64,000 bases of DNA from Methylopila sp. Yamaguchi (GTDB lineage Bacteria > Pseudomonadota > Alphaproteobacteria > Rhizobiales > Methylopilaceae), in the NCBI RefSeq assembly GCF_002897035.1, contig NZ_BAUX01000018.1, positions 1 to 64,000 of the forward strand. The letters run 5' to 3'. The notes below the pieces were generated by a model. The model saw only the letters and a list, made by a program, of their open reading frames with translations. It was not told the origin of the DNA and did no database searches. Within the stretch, counting starts at the first letter, position 1. The number at the start of each line of letters is the position of its first letter. Made by a program: the position numbers and the translations under genes. Positions 21,679 through 29,152 of this stretch are shown one piece after another.

Positions 21679-22752
21679 ATGACCGACGCCCCCAAGATCC
21701 CCGTCTTCGACGGCCACAACGACACGCTGCTGCGCCTTCACATGCGCGGCGACGAGGACCGGGGCGTGGCCGCGTTTCTGGACGGCGGCGTCGGAGGGCA
21801 CATTGACTTGCCCAAGGCGCGCGACGGCGGCCTCGCGGGGGGCATGTTCGCGATCTTCACGCCCTCGCCGCAGCTGGGCGTCGACTACCTCGAGCTGATG
21901 CGGGCCGCGACCTACGACGTGCCGCTGCCCGAGCGCCTGCCGCTCGGCGAGGCGCAGAAAGCCGTGCTCGCGATGGCCGCCCTGCTCCTGCGGATCGAGC
22001 GCGCGTCGGACGGCGCCGTCGCGGTTTGCCGGAGCGCCGCCGACATCCGCGCGGCGATGGCGCGGGACGCGCTCGCGACCGTGCTCCACATCGAAGGCGC
22101 CGAGGCGATCGACGCCGATCTCGACGCGCTCTACGCGCTCCACGCCGCGGGCCTACGGTCGCTCGGGCCGGTGTGGAGCCGGCCGACGATCTTCGGGCAT
22201 GGCGTGCCGTTCCGATTCCCGGCCTCGCCCGACATCGGCCCAGGGCTCACCGAGACCGGCAAGCGGCTGGTCAAGGCCTGCGATGAACTCCGCATCGTGT
22301 TCGACCTTAGCCACCTCAACGAGGCCGGGTTCTGGGACGTGGCGAAGCTGTCCGTCCGCCCGCTGGTCGCGACGCATTCGAACGCGCATGCGCTGACGCC
22401 GCACGCCCGCAACCTGACCGACGCGCAGCTTGCCGCCATCCGGGACAGCGGGGGCCTGGTCGGCTTGAACTTCGCCACCTGCTTCCTGCGAGAGGACGGC
22501 CGCATGCGGGGCGACACCCCGCTCGACGTCATGGCGCGGCACCTCGACCACCTGATCGAGACGCTCGGGGTCGATCACGTCGGTTTCGGCTCGGACTTCG
22601 ACGGCGCGATCGTGCCCGACGCGCTCGGCGACGCAGGCGGCCTCCCGCGCCTGCTTGCGCATCTCAAGACGCACGGCTACGACGACGCGACGCTGGAGAA
22701 GATCGCGTGGCGGAACTGGGTGGCGCTGCTGGAGCGCGTGTGGGGGGAGTGA
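21679..22752 (+). CDS. Membrane dipeptidase-type peptidase (family M19)
   Basis: A 357-aa zinc peptidase of the renal/membrane dipeptidase family, which hydrolyses dipeptides. Metal ligands are visible: FDGHNDTLL (His and Asp), the bridging Glu in HIEGAEAI, the His residues in DLSHLNEAGFW and ATHSNAHAL, and the Asp of GFGSDFDG. There is no signal peptide, so it is probably cytoplasmic. A short 10-base gap separates its stop from the convergent DUF934 gene. The real substrate (peptide, D-amino-acid dipeptide or a related compound) cannot be told. Confidence 0.9.
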   Translation: MTDAPKIPVFDGHNDTLLRLHMRGDEDRGVAAFLDGGVGGHIDLPKARDGGLAGGMFAIFTPSPQLGVDYLELMRAATYDVPLPERLPLGEAQKAVLAMAALLLRIERASDGAVAVCRSAADIRAAMARDALATVLHIEGAEAIDADLDALYALHAAGLRSLGPVWSRPTIFGHGVPFRFPASPDIGPGLTETGKRLVKACDELRIVFDLSHLNEAGFWDVAKLSVRPLVATHSNAHALTPHARNLTDAQLAAIRDSGGLVGLNFATCFLREDGRMRGDTPLDVMARHLDHLIETLGVDHVGFGSDFDGAIVPDALGDAGGLPRLLAHLKTHGYDDATLEKIAWRNWVALLERVWGE

Positions 22753-22762
22753 CGCGGCCTCG

Positions 22763-23299
22763 TCAGCCCGGCTTACGCGCCCACGGCCGGGTGCCGGCGG
22801 GGATCTCCGCCTGCTGCGTGGAGCCGGTCGGCTGGTAGTAAAACGGCACGTCGGGCCACCGGCCCTCAGCGAGCTGCTTGCGGGTCACGGGATTGGAGAC
22901 CGCGAACGAGTCGAAGCCGCAGCGGCGCATCAGCGGCATCTGGTCGATCAGCACGTCGCCGACGGCGCGGATTTCGCCCGTGTAGCCGTAGCGCTCCCGC
23001 AGCAGGCGGGCGGACGACGAACTGCGGCCGTCCGAGTATTTTGGGAAGTTCAGCGTGACGAGGGCGACGCGGTCGAGATGCGGCGCAAGCTCCTCGATCG
23101 CTTCGTTCGGCTCCACCGATACGCCGAGCGGCGCGTTGCGGGCGACGAGCGCGTCGCGCTCCGCGAGAAAGCGCTCCAGGGGCAGGATGGCGGGACCGTC
23201 CGAGACCGCCTCGTCCTCCGCCGCGAGGGTCCATTCGTCCGCCTGGAAGCGGCCGTCGCGCCAGATCGTCAGCTCGGCGTCGTTGGTCTCGGTCGTCAT
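22763..23299 (-). CDS. DUF934 protein of the sulfate-reduction operon
   Basis: A 178-aa member of DUF934, a family found almost only beside cysH and cysI in Proteobacteria. Landmarks are the LTLNFPKYSDGRSSSSARLLRE-like core with SDGR, RAVGDVLIDQMPLMRRCGFDSF, and a C-terminal Trp-Pro-rich tail FYYQPTGSTQQAE. No catalytic motif or membrane segment is seen. It is the last gene of the leftward cys operon, about 155 bases downstream of cysH with a palindromic repeat between. A role in sulfite reduction, perhaps as an accessory or electron-transfer partner, is inferred only from context. Confidence 0.9.
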   Translation of the reverse strand: MTTETNDAELTIWRDGRFQADEWTLAAEDEAVSDGPAILPLERFLAERDALVARNAPLGVSVEPNEAIEELAPHLDRVALVTLNFPKYSDGRSSSSARLLRERYGYTGEIRAVGDVLIDQMPLMRRCGFDSFAVSNPVTRKQLAEGRWPDVPFYYQPTGSTQQAEIPAGTRPWARKPG

Positions 23300-23304
23300 G
23301 GAAT

Positions 23305-23425
23305 CCTCGTCATCCCAGCCAGGCGGCGAAGCCGCGACGAGCCGGGGTCGTCGTTAGAATAAAGCGTTGGTCGCAAATGGCGATCCCGGAGCGCGGCCTC
23401 GCGGCCCGCGTCCGGGATGACGACT
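23305..23425. repeat. Intergenic palindromic repeat within the cys operon
   Basis: The segment holds 'cgtcatccc' near its left end and 'gggatgacg' near its right end, with 'gcgacgagccggggtc' and 'gatcccggagcgcggcctcgcggcccgcg' between, so both ends and the core can pair. It separates cysH from the DUF934 gene. It is of the same family style as the repeats at 7825 and 9480. Confidence 0.5.
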
Positions 23426-23453
23426 CCGCGGCGGAGACGCGAGGGCGCGGACG

Positions 23454-24230
23454 TTAGATGCCGCTGCCCTCGTTCTCCGGCGTCATCGAGCCGGCGATGT
23501 GGATGCCGCACTCGGTCTTGGCGCGGCCGCGCCAGCGGCCGGCGCGGGGGTCTTCGCCCGGCTTCACGCGGTCCGTGCAAGGCGCGCAGCCGATCGAGAG
23601 GTAGCCGAACTTCACGAGCGGGTGCTCGGGCAGGCCGTGCTCCAGCCGATAGGCCTCGACGTCCTTCCCGGTCCACTCGGCGAGCGGGTTCACCTTGATC
23701 CGCGCGCCGTCGCCCTCGAACACCGGGAGTTCGGCGCGGAAGGCGTTCTGGAACCGCTTGCGGCCGGAGATCCAGGCGGGGAAGTCGCCAATCGCCTCGG
23801 CGAGCGGCTCGACCTTGCGGATCCGGCAGCAGAGGTCGGGGTTCGACTGCCAGAGGAAGTTCTCGGGATCGAGCCGCGCCAGCCGATCGGTCTTGGGACC
23901 GACGGAGCGTACGTCGGTGAGGCCCAGCAGCGCGACGAGCTGGTCGCGGTACTGCAACGTCTCCTCGAACAGCTGCCCGGTGTCGACGAAGATGACGGGC
24001 GTGGTCGGGTCGACTTGCGCCACGAGATGCAGCAGCACCGCGGAGTCCGCCCCGAAGCTGGAGACCAGCGCGATGCGGCCGCGGAACAGGTCCTTCACCG
24101 CGGCGCGGATCAGAGCCTGCGCGTTCTGGCCGCGGTGGCGGGCGTCAAGATGCGCCGCGAGCGACGTCGCGCGCTCTGCGGCGCGGGCGGCGCTGACGCC
24201 CGGCAGCGGAACGTTGTTAGGCCGTTCCAT
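23454..24230 (-). CDS. cysH: Phosphoadenylyl/adenylyl-sulfate reductase (APS-reductase type)
   Basis: A 258-aa thioredoxin-dependent reductase that makes sulfite in assimilatory sulfate reduction. The catalytic Cys241 lies in the conserved ECGIH tail. It also has the paired cysteines Cys134-Cys135 (DLCCRIRK) and Cys215/Cys218 (CAPC), which in characterised members bind a [4Fe-4S] cluster and mark APS, not PAPS, reductases. The PP-loop SSFGADSAVLLHL is intact. ATG 24230 lies inside the end of cysI (14-base overlap), so translation is probably coupled. The longer frame to 24458 is antisense-like overlap with cysI coding and is rejected. Confidence 0.93.
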   Translation of the reverse strand: MERPNNVPLPGVSAARAAERATSLAAHLDARHRGQNAQALIRAAVKDLFRGRIALVSSFGADSAVLLHLVAQVDPTTPVIFVDTGQLFEETLQYRDQLVALLGLTDVRSVGPKTDRLARLDPENFLWQSNPDLCCRIRKVEPLAEAIGDFPAWISGRKRFQNAFRAELPVFEGDGARIKVNPLAEWTGKDVEAYRLEHGLPEHPLVKFGYLSIGCAPCTDRVKPGEDPRAGRWRGRAKTECGIHIAGSMTPENEGSGI

Positions 24231-25878
24231 AGAGCGCTTCCTTGAAGGGCTGCTGGCCGAGCCTGCGGACAGCCGCGAGGAAAGGTTCATCGGGGCCCTC
24301 ACGCAACTTGAGATAGGTGTCGACCACGGTTTCGACCGCGTCGACCACGTCTTCGGTCTTGAAGCCGGGGCCGACCAGCGTGCCGACCGCGGCGGTTTCG
24401 TCGCCGGAGCCGCCGAGGGTGATCTGGTAGACCTCCTCGCCGCGCCGATCGACGCCAAGCAAGCCGATGTGGCCGACGTGGTGGTGACCGCAGGCGTTGA
24501 TGCAGCCGGAGATCTTGATCTTCAGCTCGCCGATCTCCTTCTGCCGCTCGGGCGACCCAAAGCGGTTCGAGAGATCCTGCGCCAGCGGGATCGAGCGGGC
24601 GTTCGCGAGCGCGCAGTAGTCGAGGCCGGGGCAGGCGATGATGTCGGTGACGAGACCGGCGTTGCCGGTCGCGAGCCCGTGCTCGGCGAGCTTGGCGTAG
24701 AGCGCCGGCATGTCGTCGAGCGCCACGTGCGGCAGCACGAGGTTCTGTTCGTGGCTGACCCGGATCTCGCCCTGCGAGTAGGCGTCGGCGAGATCGGCGA
24801 TCGCCTCCATCTGGACGTCGGTCGCGTCGCCGGGGATGCCGCCGATCGGCTTCAGCGAGATCGTGACGACGCCGTAGCCCGCCGTCTTGTGGGGCGTGAC
24901 GTTGTAGGCGGCGAAGTCCGCGAAGCCGGCGCTGTCGGCCTTGGCGGCTTCGAAGGCGCTGGAGCGGGCGGGCTTCTCGGCGAGCGCGGGCGGCGCGAAA
25001 TAGGCGGTGATCCGCTCGATCTCGGAGTCGGGCAGGCGCAGAAGCTCGGTCTTCTTCACCTCGACGAACTCGGCCTCGATCTGGCGCGTGATCTCCTCCG
25101 CGCCGGTCTCGTGGACGAGGATCTTGATGCGGGCCTTGTACTTGTTGTCGCGGCGCCCGTGGAGGTTGTAGACCCGCATGATCGCCTCGACGTAGGCGAG
25201 CAGGTCCTCCTCGTCGAGATAGTCGCGCACCTTGTGGGCGATCATCGGGGTGCGGCCCTGGCCGCCGCCGACATAGACGGCGAAGCCGATCCCGCCGTCG
25301 GGCCCGCGCTTCAGCTCCAGCCCGATGTCGTGCACCTGGATGGCGGCGCGGTCCTTCGGGGCGCCCGTCACCGCGATCTTGAACTTGCGCGGCAGGAACG
25401 AGAACTCCGGGTGGATCGACGACCACTGCCGCAGGATCTCGGCGTAGGGGCGCGGATCCGCGATCTCGTCGGCGGCCGCGCCGGCGAAGTGGTCGGTGGT
25501 GACGTTGCGGATGCAGTTGCCGCTAGTCTGCAGCGCGTGCATCTCGACCTTGGCGAGGTCGTCCAGCACGGCGGGAATGTCCTTCAGCGCCGGCCAGTTG
25601 AACTGCAGGTTCTGGCGGGTCGTGAAGTGGCCGTAGCCGCGATCGTAGGTGCGCGCGATGTGGCCCAGCATCCGCAGCTGCCGGGACGAAAGCGTGCCGT
25701 AGGGGATCGCGATCCGCAGCATGTAGGCGTGAAGCTGGAGGTAGACGCCGTTCATCAACCGCAGCGGCTTGAACTGGTCTTCCGTCAGCTCGCCGCTCAG
25801 GCGGCGGGCGACCTGATCGCGGAACTGGTCGACGCGGGCGGCGACGAAGCCGTGGTCGAACTCGTCATAGCGGTACAT
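24217..25878 (-). CDS. cysI: Sulfite (nitrite/sulfite) reductase hemoprotein
   Basis: A 553-aa siroheme/[4Fe-4S] reductase converting sulfite to sulfide. Two homologous halves are present: ferrite-like domains with TTRQNLQFNW and SHEQNLVLP, and the cluster-siroheme motifs CPGLDYCALANARS and SGCINACGHHHVGHIG (the four Cys ligands). The size and the lack of a flavoprotein partner suggest the ferredoxin-type or alphaproteobacterial NirA/CysI class. It sits between the DUF2849 gene (12-base gap) and cysH (overlap) in the cys operon, which argues for sulfite instead of nitrite as substrate. Confidence 0.93.
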   Translation of the reverse strand: MYRYDEFDHGFVAARVDQFRDQVARRLSGELTEDQFKPLRLMNGVYLQLHAYMLRIAIPYGTLSSRQLRMLGHIARTYDRGYGHFTTRQNLQFNWPALKDIPAVLDDLAKVEMHALQTSGNCIRNVTTDHFAGAAADEIADPRPYAEILRQWSSIHPEFSFLPRKFKIAVTGAPKDRAAIQVHDIGLELKRGPDGGIGFAVYVGGGQGRTPMIAHKVRDYLDEEDLLAYVEAIMRVYNLHGRRDNKYKARIKILVHETGAEEITRQIEAEFVEVKKTELLRLPDSEIERITAYFAPPALAEKPARSSAFEAAKADSAGFADFAAYNVTPHKTAGYGVVTISLKPIGGIPGDATDVQMEAIADLADAYSQGEIRVSHEQNLVLPHVALDDMPALYAKLAEHGLATGNAGLVTDIIACPGLDYCALANARSIPLAQDLSNRFGSPERQKEIGELKIKISGCINACGHHHVGHIGLLGVDRRGEEVYQITLGGSGDETAAVGTLVGPGFKTEDVVDAVETVVDTYLKLREGPDEPFLAAVRRLGQQPFKEALYGTA

Positions 25879-25890
25879 GGGGCGAACTCC

Positions 25891-26226
25891 TCAGACGCCG
25901 GTCGGCCGAAGCAGGTCCGGACGGACCGTGGGGCCGACGGCGCGGATTTCCTCGCGCAGGCGCAGCGGCTTCAGCCGGCCGCCCTCGCGCGTGACGTCGA
26001 TCGGATAGGACTCGACCACCTCCTGGGCGGCCTCGGCGCGCTTGCCCGCCGCAACCGCCTCGGCCAGGGCCTCGGCGCCTTCGGCCACCAGCGCGGAGTC
26101 GATGCGGTCGATCCAGCCGCCGTCGGGCGCGAGGTACACGACGACCCCGTCGGACAGACGGTTCGCTGTGACGATCTGCGTGGCGGCCTTGGTCTTGGCG
26201 GCCGACTTCTGAATGGGCGCGGACAT
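25891..26226 (-). CDS. DUF2849 protein of the cys operon
   Basis: A 111-aa protein matching DUF2849, a small alphaproteobacterial family encoded between cysG and cysI. It contains TANRLSDGVVVYLAPDGGWIDRIDSALVA and a VVESYPIDVTREGG core, with no Cys, signal peptide or membrane segment. It lies 16 bases after cysG and 12 bases before cysI. The constant linkage suggests a role in sulfite reductase maturation or regulation, but no activity is known to me. Confidence 0.9.
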   Translation of the reverse strand: MSAPIQKSAAKTKAATQIVTANRLSDGVVVYLAPDGGWIDRIDSALVAEGAEALAEAVAAGKRAEAAQEVVESYPIDVTREGGRLKPLRLREEIRAVGPTVRPDLLRPTGV

Positions 26227-26242
26227 GAGCGAGCTTGAACCT

Positions 26243-27661
26243 TCAGGCGGCGGCGATCGTACCGACCGTCGCGGCGGCGAGGGGGCGGGCGTCGCCGATG
26301 TCGGCCTGCGCCAGCGCCTCTCCGATGAGAATCAGGACGGGAGCGCCGGCGTCGGCTTCGTGGGCCAGCGCCGGCAGGTCGGCGAGGCGGCCGGCGAAGA
26401 CGCGCTCGCCCGGACGGGCGGCGTTCTCCACGGCGGCGACAGGGGTGTGGCCGGACAGGCCCGCCTCCATCAGCCGTTCGGCGACCGCTCCGGCGACCGA
26501 GCGGCCCATGTAGACCGCAACGGTCCCGCCGCCAAGAGCGAGCCCGGACCAGTCCGGCAGCGTGCGGCCGTCGAGGTCATGGCCGGTGGCGAAGACGAGG
26601 CTCGACGCGACGCCGCGCAGCGTGAGCGGAACCTTGGCCGAAGCGGCCGCGGCGAAGGCGGCGGTGACGCCGGGCACCACTTCGAACGGGACGCCCGCGC
26701 GCGACAGGGCGGCCATCTCCTCGCCGACGCGGCCAAACACCATCGGGTCGCCGCTCTTCAGCCGCGCGACCCGGCGGCCGGCCTTGGCCTCGCGGACCAG
26801 GATGGCCTCGATCTCCGACTGGGTGGCCTCGTGATGACCCTTGCGCTTGCCGACGGAGATCCGCTCGGCGTCGCGGCGGCCCATGGCGATGACCTCGGAT
26901 GGCACCAGCGCGTCGTGGACGATGACGTCGGCTTCCTGGAGGACGCGCTGGGCGCGCAGCGTCAGCAGGTCGGTCGCGCCGGGGCCGGCTCCGATCAGCC
27001 AGACGTAACCGGCGACGTCGGCGCCGGCGGCGAGCTCGCGCAGCGCCTCGTCTCGGGCGCCGGTGAGATCGCCGGCCAAGGCGCGGGCCGCGACGGCGCC
27101 CTCGAAGGCGCGCGCCCAGAACCGGCGTCGGGCCTCGCCCGCGGGGAGCATCCGCGCCACCGTCGCCCGGAGACCGTCGGCGAAGGCGACCAGGCGGCCG
27201 AGATCGGGCGCGAGCATGGCCTCGATCTTGGCGCGGACGTGCCGGGCGAGCACGGGCGCGGCGCCTTCGGTGCCGATGGCGATCGCGAGCGGGGCCCGGT
27301 TGACGAGCGCGGGCGTTGTAAAGTCGCAGAGCGCGGGGCGGTCGACCACGTTCACCGGGATCCGCGCCGCGCGGGCGGCGGCGGCGATCGCGGCGTCGGC
27401 GTCCTCGTCTTCTGTCGCGGCGAACACCAGCACGGCGCCGTCGAGATGGCGGGAAGCGAAAGGCTCTTCGATCAGCGTCGCGCCGAGCCGGGCGACGTCC
27501 GCGCGCAGCTCGTCCTCCGCCTGGGCGGCCACGACGCGCAGGTTCGCCTGGGTCTCGGCCAGCAGCCGCACCTTCGCAGCCGCGGCGGCGCCGTCGCCGA
27601 CGATCGCGACGACGCGGTCCGCGACGCGGACGAAGGCCGGAAAAGAGGTCAGGCGCGGCAT
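26243..27661 (-). CDS. cysG: Siroheme synthase
   Basis: A 472-aa multifunctional enzyme making siroheme from uroporphyrinogen III. The N-terminal precorrin-2 dehydrogenase/ferrochelatase part starts VRVADRVVAIVGDGAAAAAKVRLL; the C-terminal SAM methyltransferase part begins near residue 225 with GYVWLIGAGPGATDLLTLRAQ and has DALVPSEV, RLKSGDPMVFGR and the VVPGVTAAFAAAA region. ATG 27661 is chosen because it begins just before the Rossmann start; TAGGAG lies 14 bases upstream, rather far. It is the first gene of the leftward operon whose later product CysI needs siroheme. The AT-rich region upstream is the likely control site. Confidence 0.94.
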   Translation of the reverse strand: MPRLTSFPAFVRVADRVVAIVGDGAAAAAKVRLLAETQANLRVVAAQAEDELRADVARLGATLIEEPFASRHLDGAVLVFAATEDEDADAAIAAAARAARIPVNVVDRPALCDFTTPALVNRAPLAIAIGTEGAAPVLARHVRAKIEAMLAPDLGRLVAFADGLRATVARMLPAGEARRRFWARAFEGAVAARALAGDLTGARDEALRELAAGADVAGYVWLIGAGPGATDLLTLRAQRVLQEADVIVHDALVPSEVIAMGRRDAERISVGKRKGHHEATQSEIEAILVREAKAGRRVARLKSGDPMVFGRVGEEMAALSRAGVPFEVVPGVTAAFAAAASAKVPLTLRGVASSLVFATGHDLDGRTLPDWSGLALGGGTVAVYMGRSVAGAVAERLMEAGLSGHTPVAAVENAARPGERVFAGRLADLPALAHEADAGAPVLILIGEALAQADIGDARPLAAATVGTIAAA

Positions 27662-27690
27662 CAGATGTCGGGACGCTCCTAGAGAGGTCC

Positions 27691-27760
27691 ACACAATGGT
27701 ATTACACATCGCAAATGGCAAGATAGTCATTTATTACAAAATTAGAACGTATTAAATTGC
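27691..27760. promoter_or_regulatory. AT-rich divergent control region upstream of cysG
   Basis: About 70 bases rich in A and T (with short runs such as ATTACA, TTATTACAAAATTAG and GTATTAAATT) stand out sharply from the surrounding GC-rich sequence. The stretch lies between the divergent cysG operon and the RND membrane-fusion gene. Such AT-rich islands are typical of promoter/regulator sites, here probably for sulfur-responsive control of the cys operon. I could not settle a specific -35/-10 pair or regulator motif. Confidence 0.45.
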
Positions 27761-27929
27761 TGCGGTGTTTGATGCGTTGCAGCGAAGTCACTTTCCGGTT
27801 CTGAGAGCGCGGGCCGGTTGCCCTTCGCCGCGCCGCATCCTAAGAACGTGCCGGGGACGTCCGGACTTTTACGCTCGCGCGGCGCGTTCCGCCGCGATGG
27901 CCTCTTTTTGTTTCGTGCAGGTGACCCCA

Positions 27930-29141
27930 ATGTCCCGCATCGCCGCGTTCTCGCGCTTGGTTCCCGCCCGGCGCCGCCGCCTGGCGTTCGCATCCGCCGC
28001 CGCGCTTCTCGCGCTGTCCGGGGCGGCGCACGCCCAAGGCGCGCCCGGACCGCTCCCCGTGTCCGCGGCGACGCCCATTCAGCGGCGCGTGTCGGACACC
28101 GCCGAATTCACCGGCCGGTTCCAGGCGTCCAGCCTCGTCGAGGTTCGGGCGCAGGTCAGCGGCCAGCTGATGCAGGTGGCGTTCAAGGACGGATCCTACG
28201 TCAAGAAGGGCGACCTGCTCTTCAAGATCGACCCGCGGCCTTACGCGGCGGCGCTCGCCCAGGCCGAGGCCGCGATCATCACCGCCCAGAGCAGCGTCGA
28301 CCTGACGAAGTCGGACGTCGAACGCGCCAAGGACCTGATCCGCACCGGCAACATCACCGACCAGGTCGCTCAGCAGCGTCAGCAGGCCTACGCCGCGGCG
28401 CAGGCCAACCTGCAGTCCGCCCGCGCCCAGGCCGACACCGCCCGGCTCAACCTTGAGTGGACAGACGTCCGCTCGCCGATCGACGGCCGCATCGGCCGCA
28501 AGCTGGTGACCGAGGGCAATCTGATCGCCGCCGGCGCCAGCTCGACGGTGCTGACCACGATCGTGGGCGTCCAGCCGATCTATTTCTACTTCGACGTCGA
28601 TGAGCAGAGCTTCCTCCGCTACATCGGTTTCGTCCGCTCCGGCGCGCTGAAGCCGGACGAGAACGGGGCTCCGGTGAAGATCTCGCTGCCGAACTCGGCC
28701 GAGTTCAACATCGAGGGCCGCATCGACTTCACCGACAATCAGCTCGACCAGCAGACCGGCACCCTGCGGCTGCGCGCGACCGTGCCGAACGCGGACCGCT
28801 TCCTGACGCCCGGCGTGTTCGGGCGGATCCAGCTGACGTCGAGCCCCGAGTACGACGCGCTGCTGGTGCCGGACGAGGCCATCCTGTCGGACCAGACCCG
28901 CAAGATCGTGATGACGGTCGGACCCGACAACAAGGTGGTTCCGAAGGTCGTGGAGCTCGGGCAGCTCAACGGCACGCTGCGCGTGATCAAGAGCGGCCTC
29001 GGACCCGACGACAAGGTGATCGTGAACGGCCTGATGCGCGCGCGGCCCGGCGCCGAGGTGAAGCCCGAGATGGTGGATCCCACCAAGCCTAAGCCCGCCC
29101 CGGGGCAACAGGGCGCTGCGAAGCCCGGCGAAGCCAAGTAA
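27930..29141 (+). CDS. RND efflux periplasmic adaptor (membrane fusion protein)
   Basis: A 403-aa HlyD/AcrA-type adaptor linking an RND pump to an outer-membrane channel. It has a signal peptide ending AHAQ, then the lipoyl/barrel-sandwich halves (VEVRAQVSGQLMQVAFKDGSYVKKG and TDVRSPIDGRIGRKLV), an alpha-hairpin between them (residues about 100-165) and the membrane-proximal beta domain ending in a Lys/Pro-rich tail. AGGTGA precedes ATG 27930; the longer frame upstream is the intergenic region. The pump gene follows 11 bases downstream. No outer-membrane factor or TetR/MarR repressor is adjacent. Because the pump gene is frameshifted, this adaptor may be left without its partner. Confidence 0.92.
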   Translation: MSRIAAFSRLVPARRRRLAFASAAALLALSGAAHAQGAPGPLPVSAATPIQRRVSDTAEFTGRFQASSLVEVRAQVSGQLMQVAFKDGSYVKKGDLLFKIDPRPYAAALAQAEAAIITAQSSVDLTKSDVERAKDLIRTGNITDQVAQQRQQAYAAAQANLQSARAQADTARLNLEWTDVRSPIDGRIGRKLVTEGNLIAAGASSTVLTTIVGVQPIYFYFDVDEQSFLRYIGFVRSGALKPDENGAPVKISLPNSAEFNIEGRIDFTDNQLDQQTGTLRLRATVPNADRFLTPGVFGRIQLTSSPEYDALLVPDEAILSDQTRKIVMTVGPDNKVVPKVVELGQLNGTLRVIKSGLGPDDKVIVNGLMRARPGAEVKPEMVDPTKPKPAPGQQGAAKPGEAK

Positions 29142-29152
29142 GGGCGCGCGCC

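Noticed and set aside
26213-27682. Long plus-strand frame opposite cysG (489 aa)
   Set aside because: It is the mirror of the cysG coding sequence. Its composition is low-complexity Gly/Arg/Asp-rich and there is no Shine-Dalgarno; high GC produces such frames.
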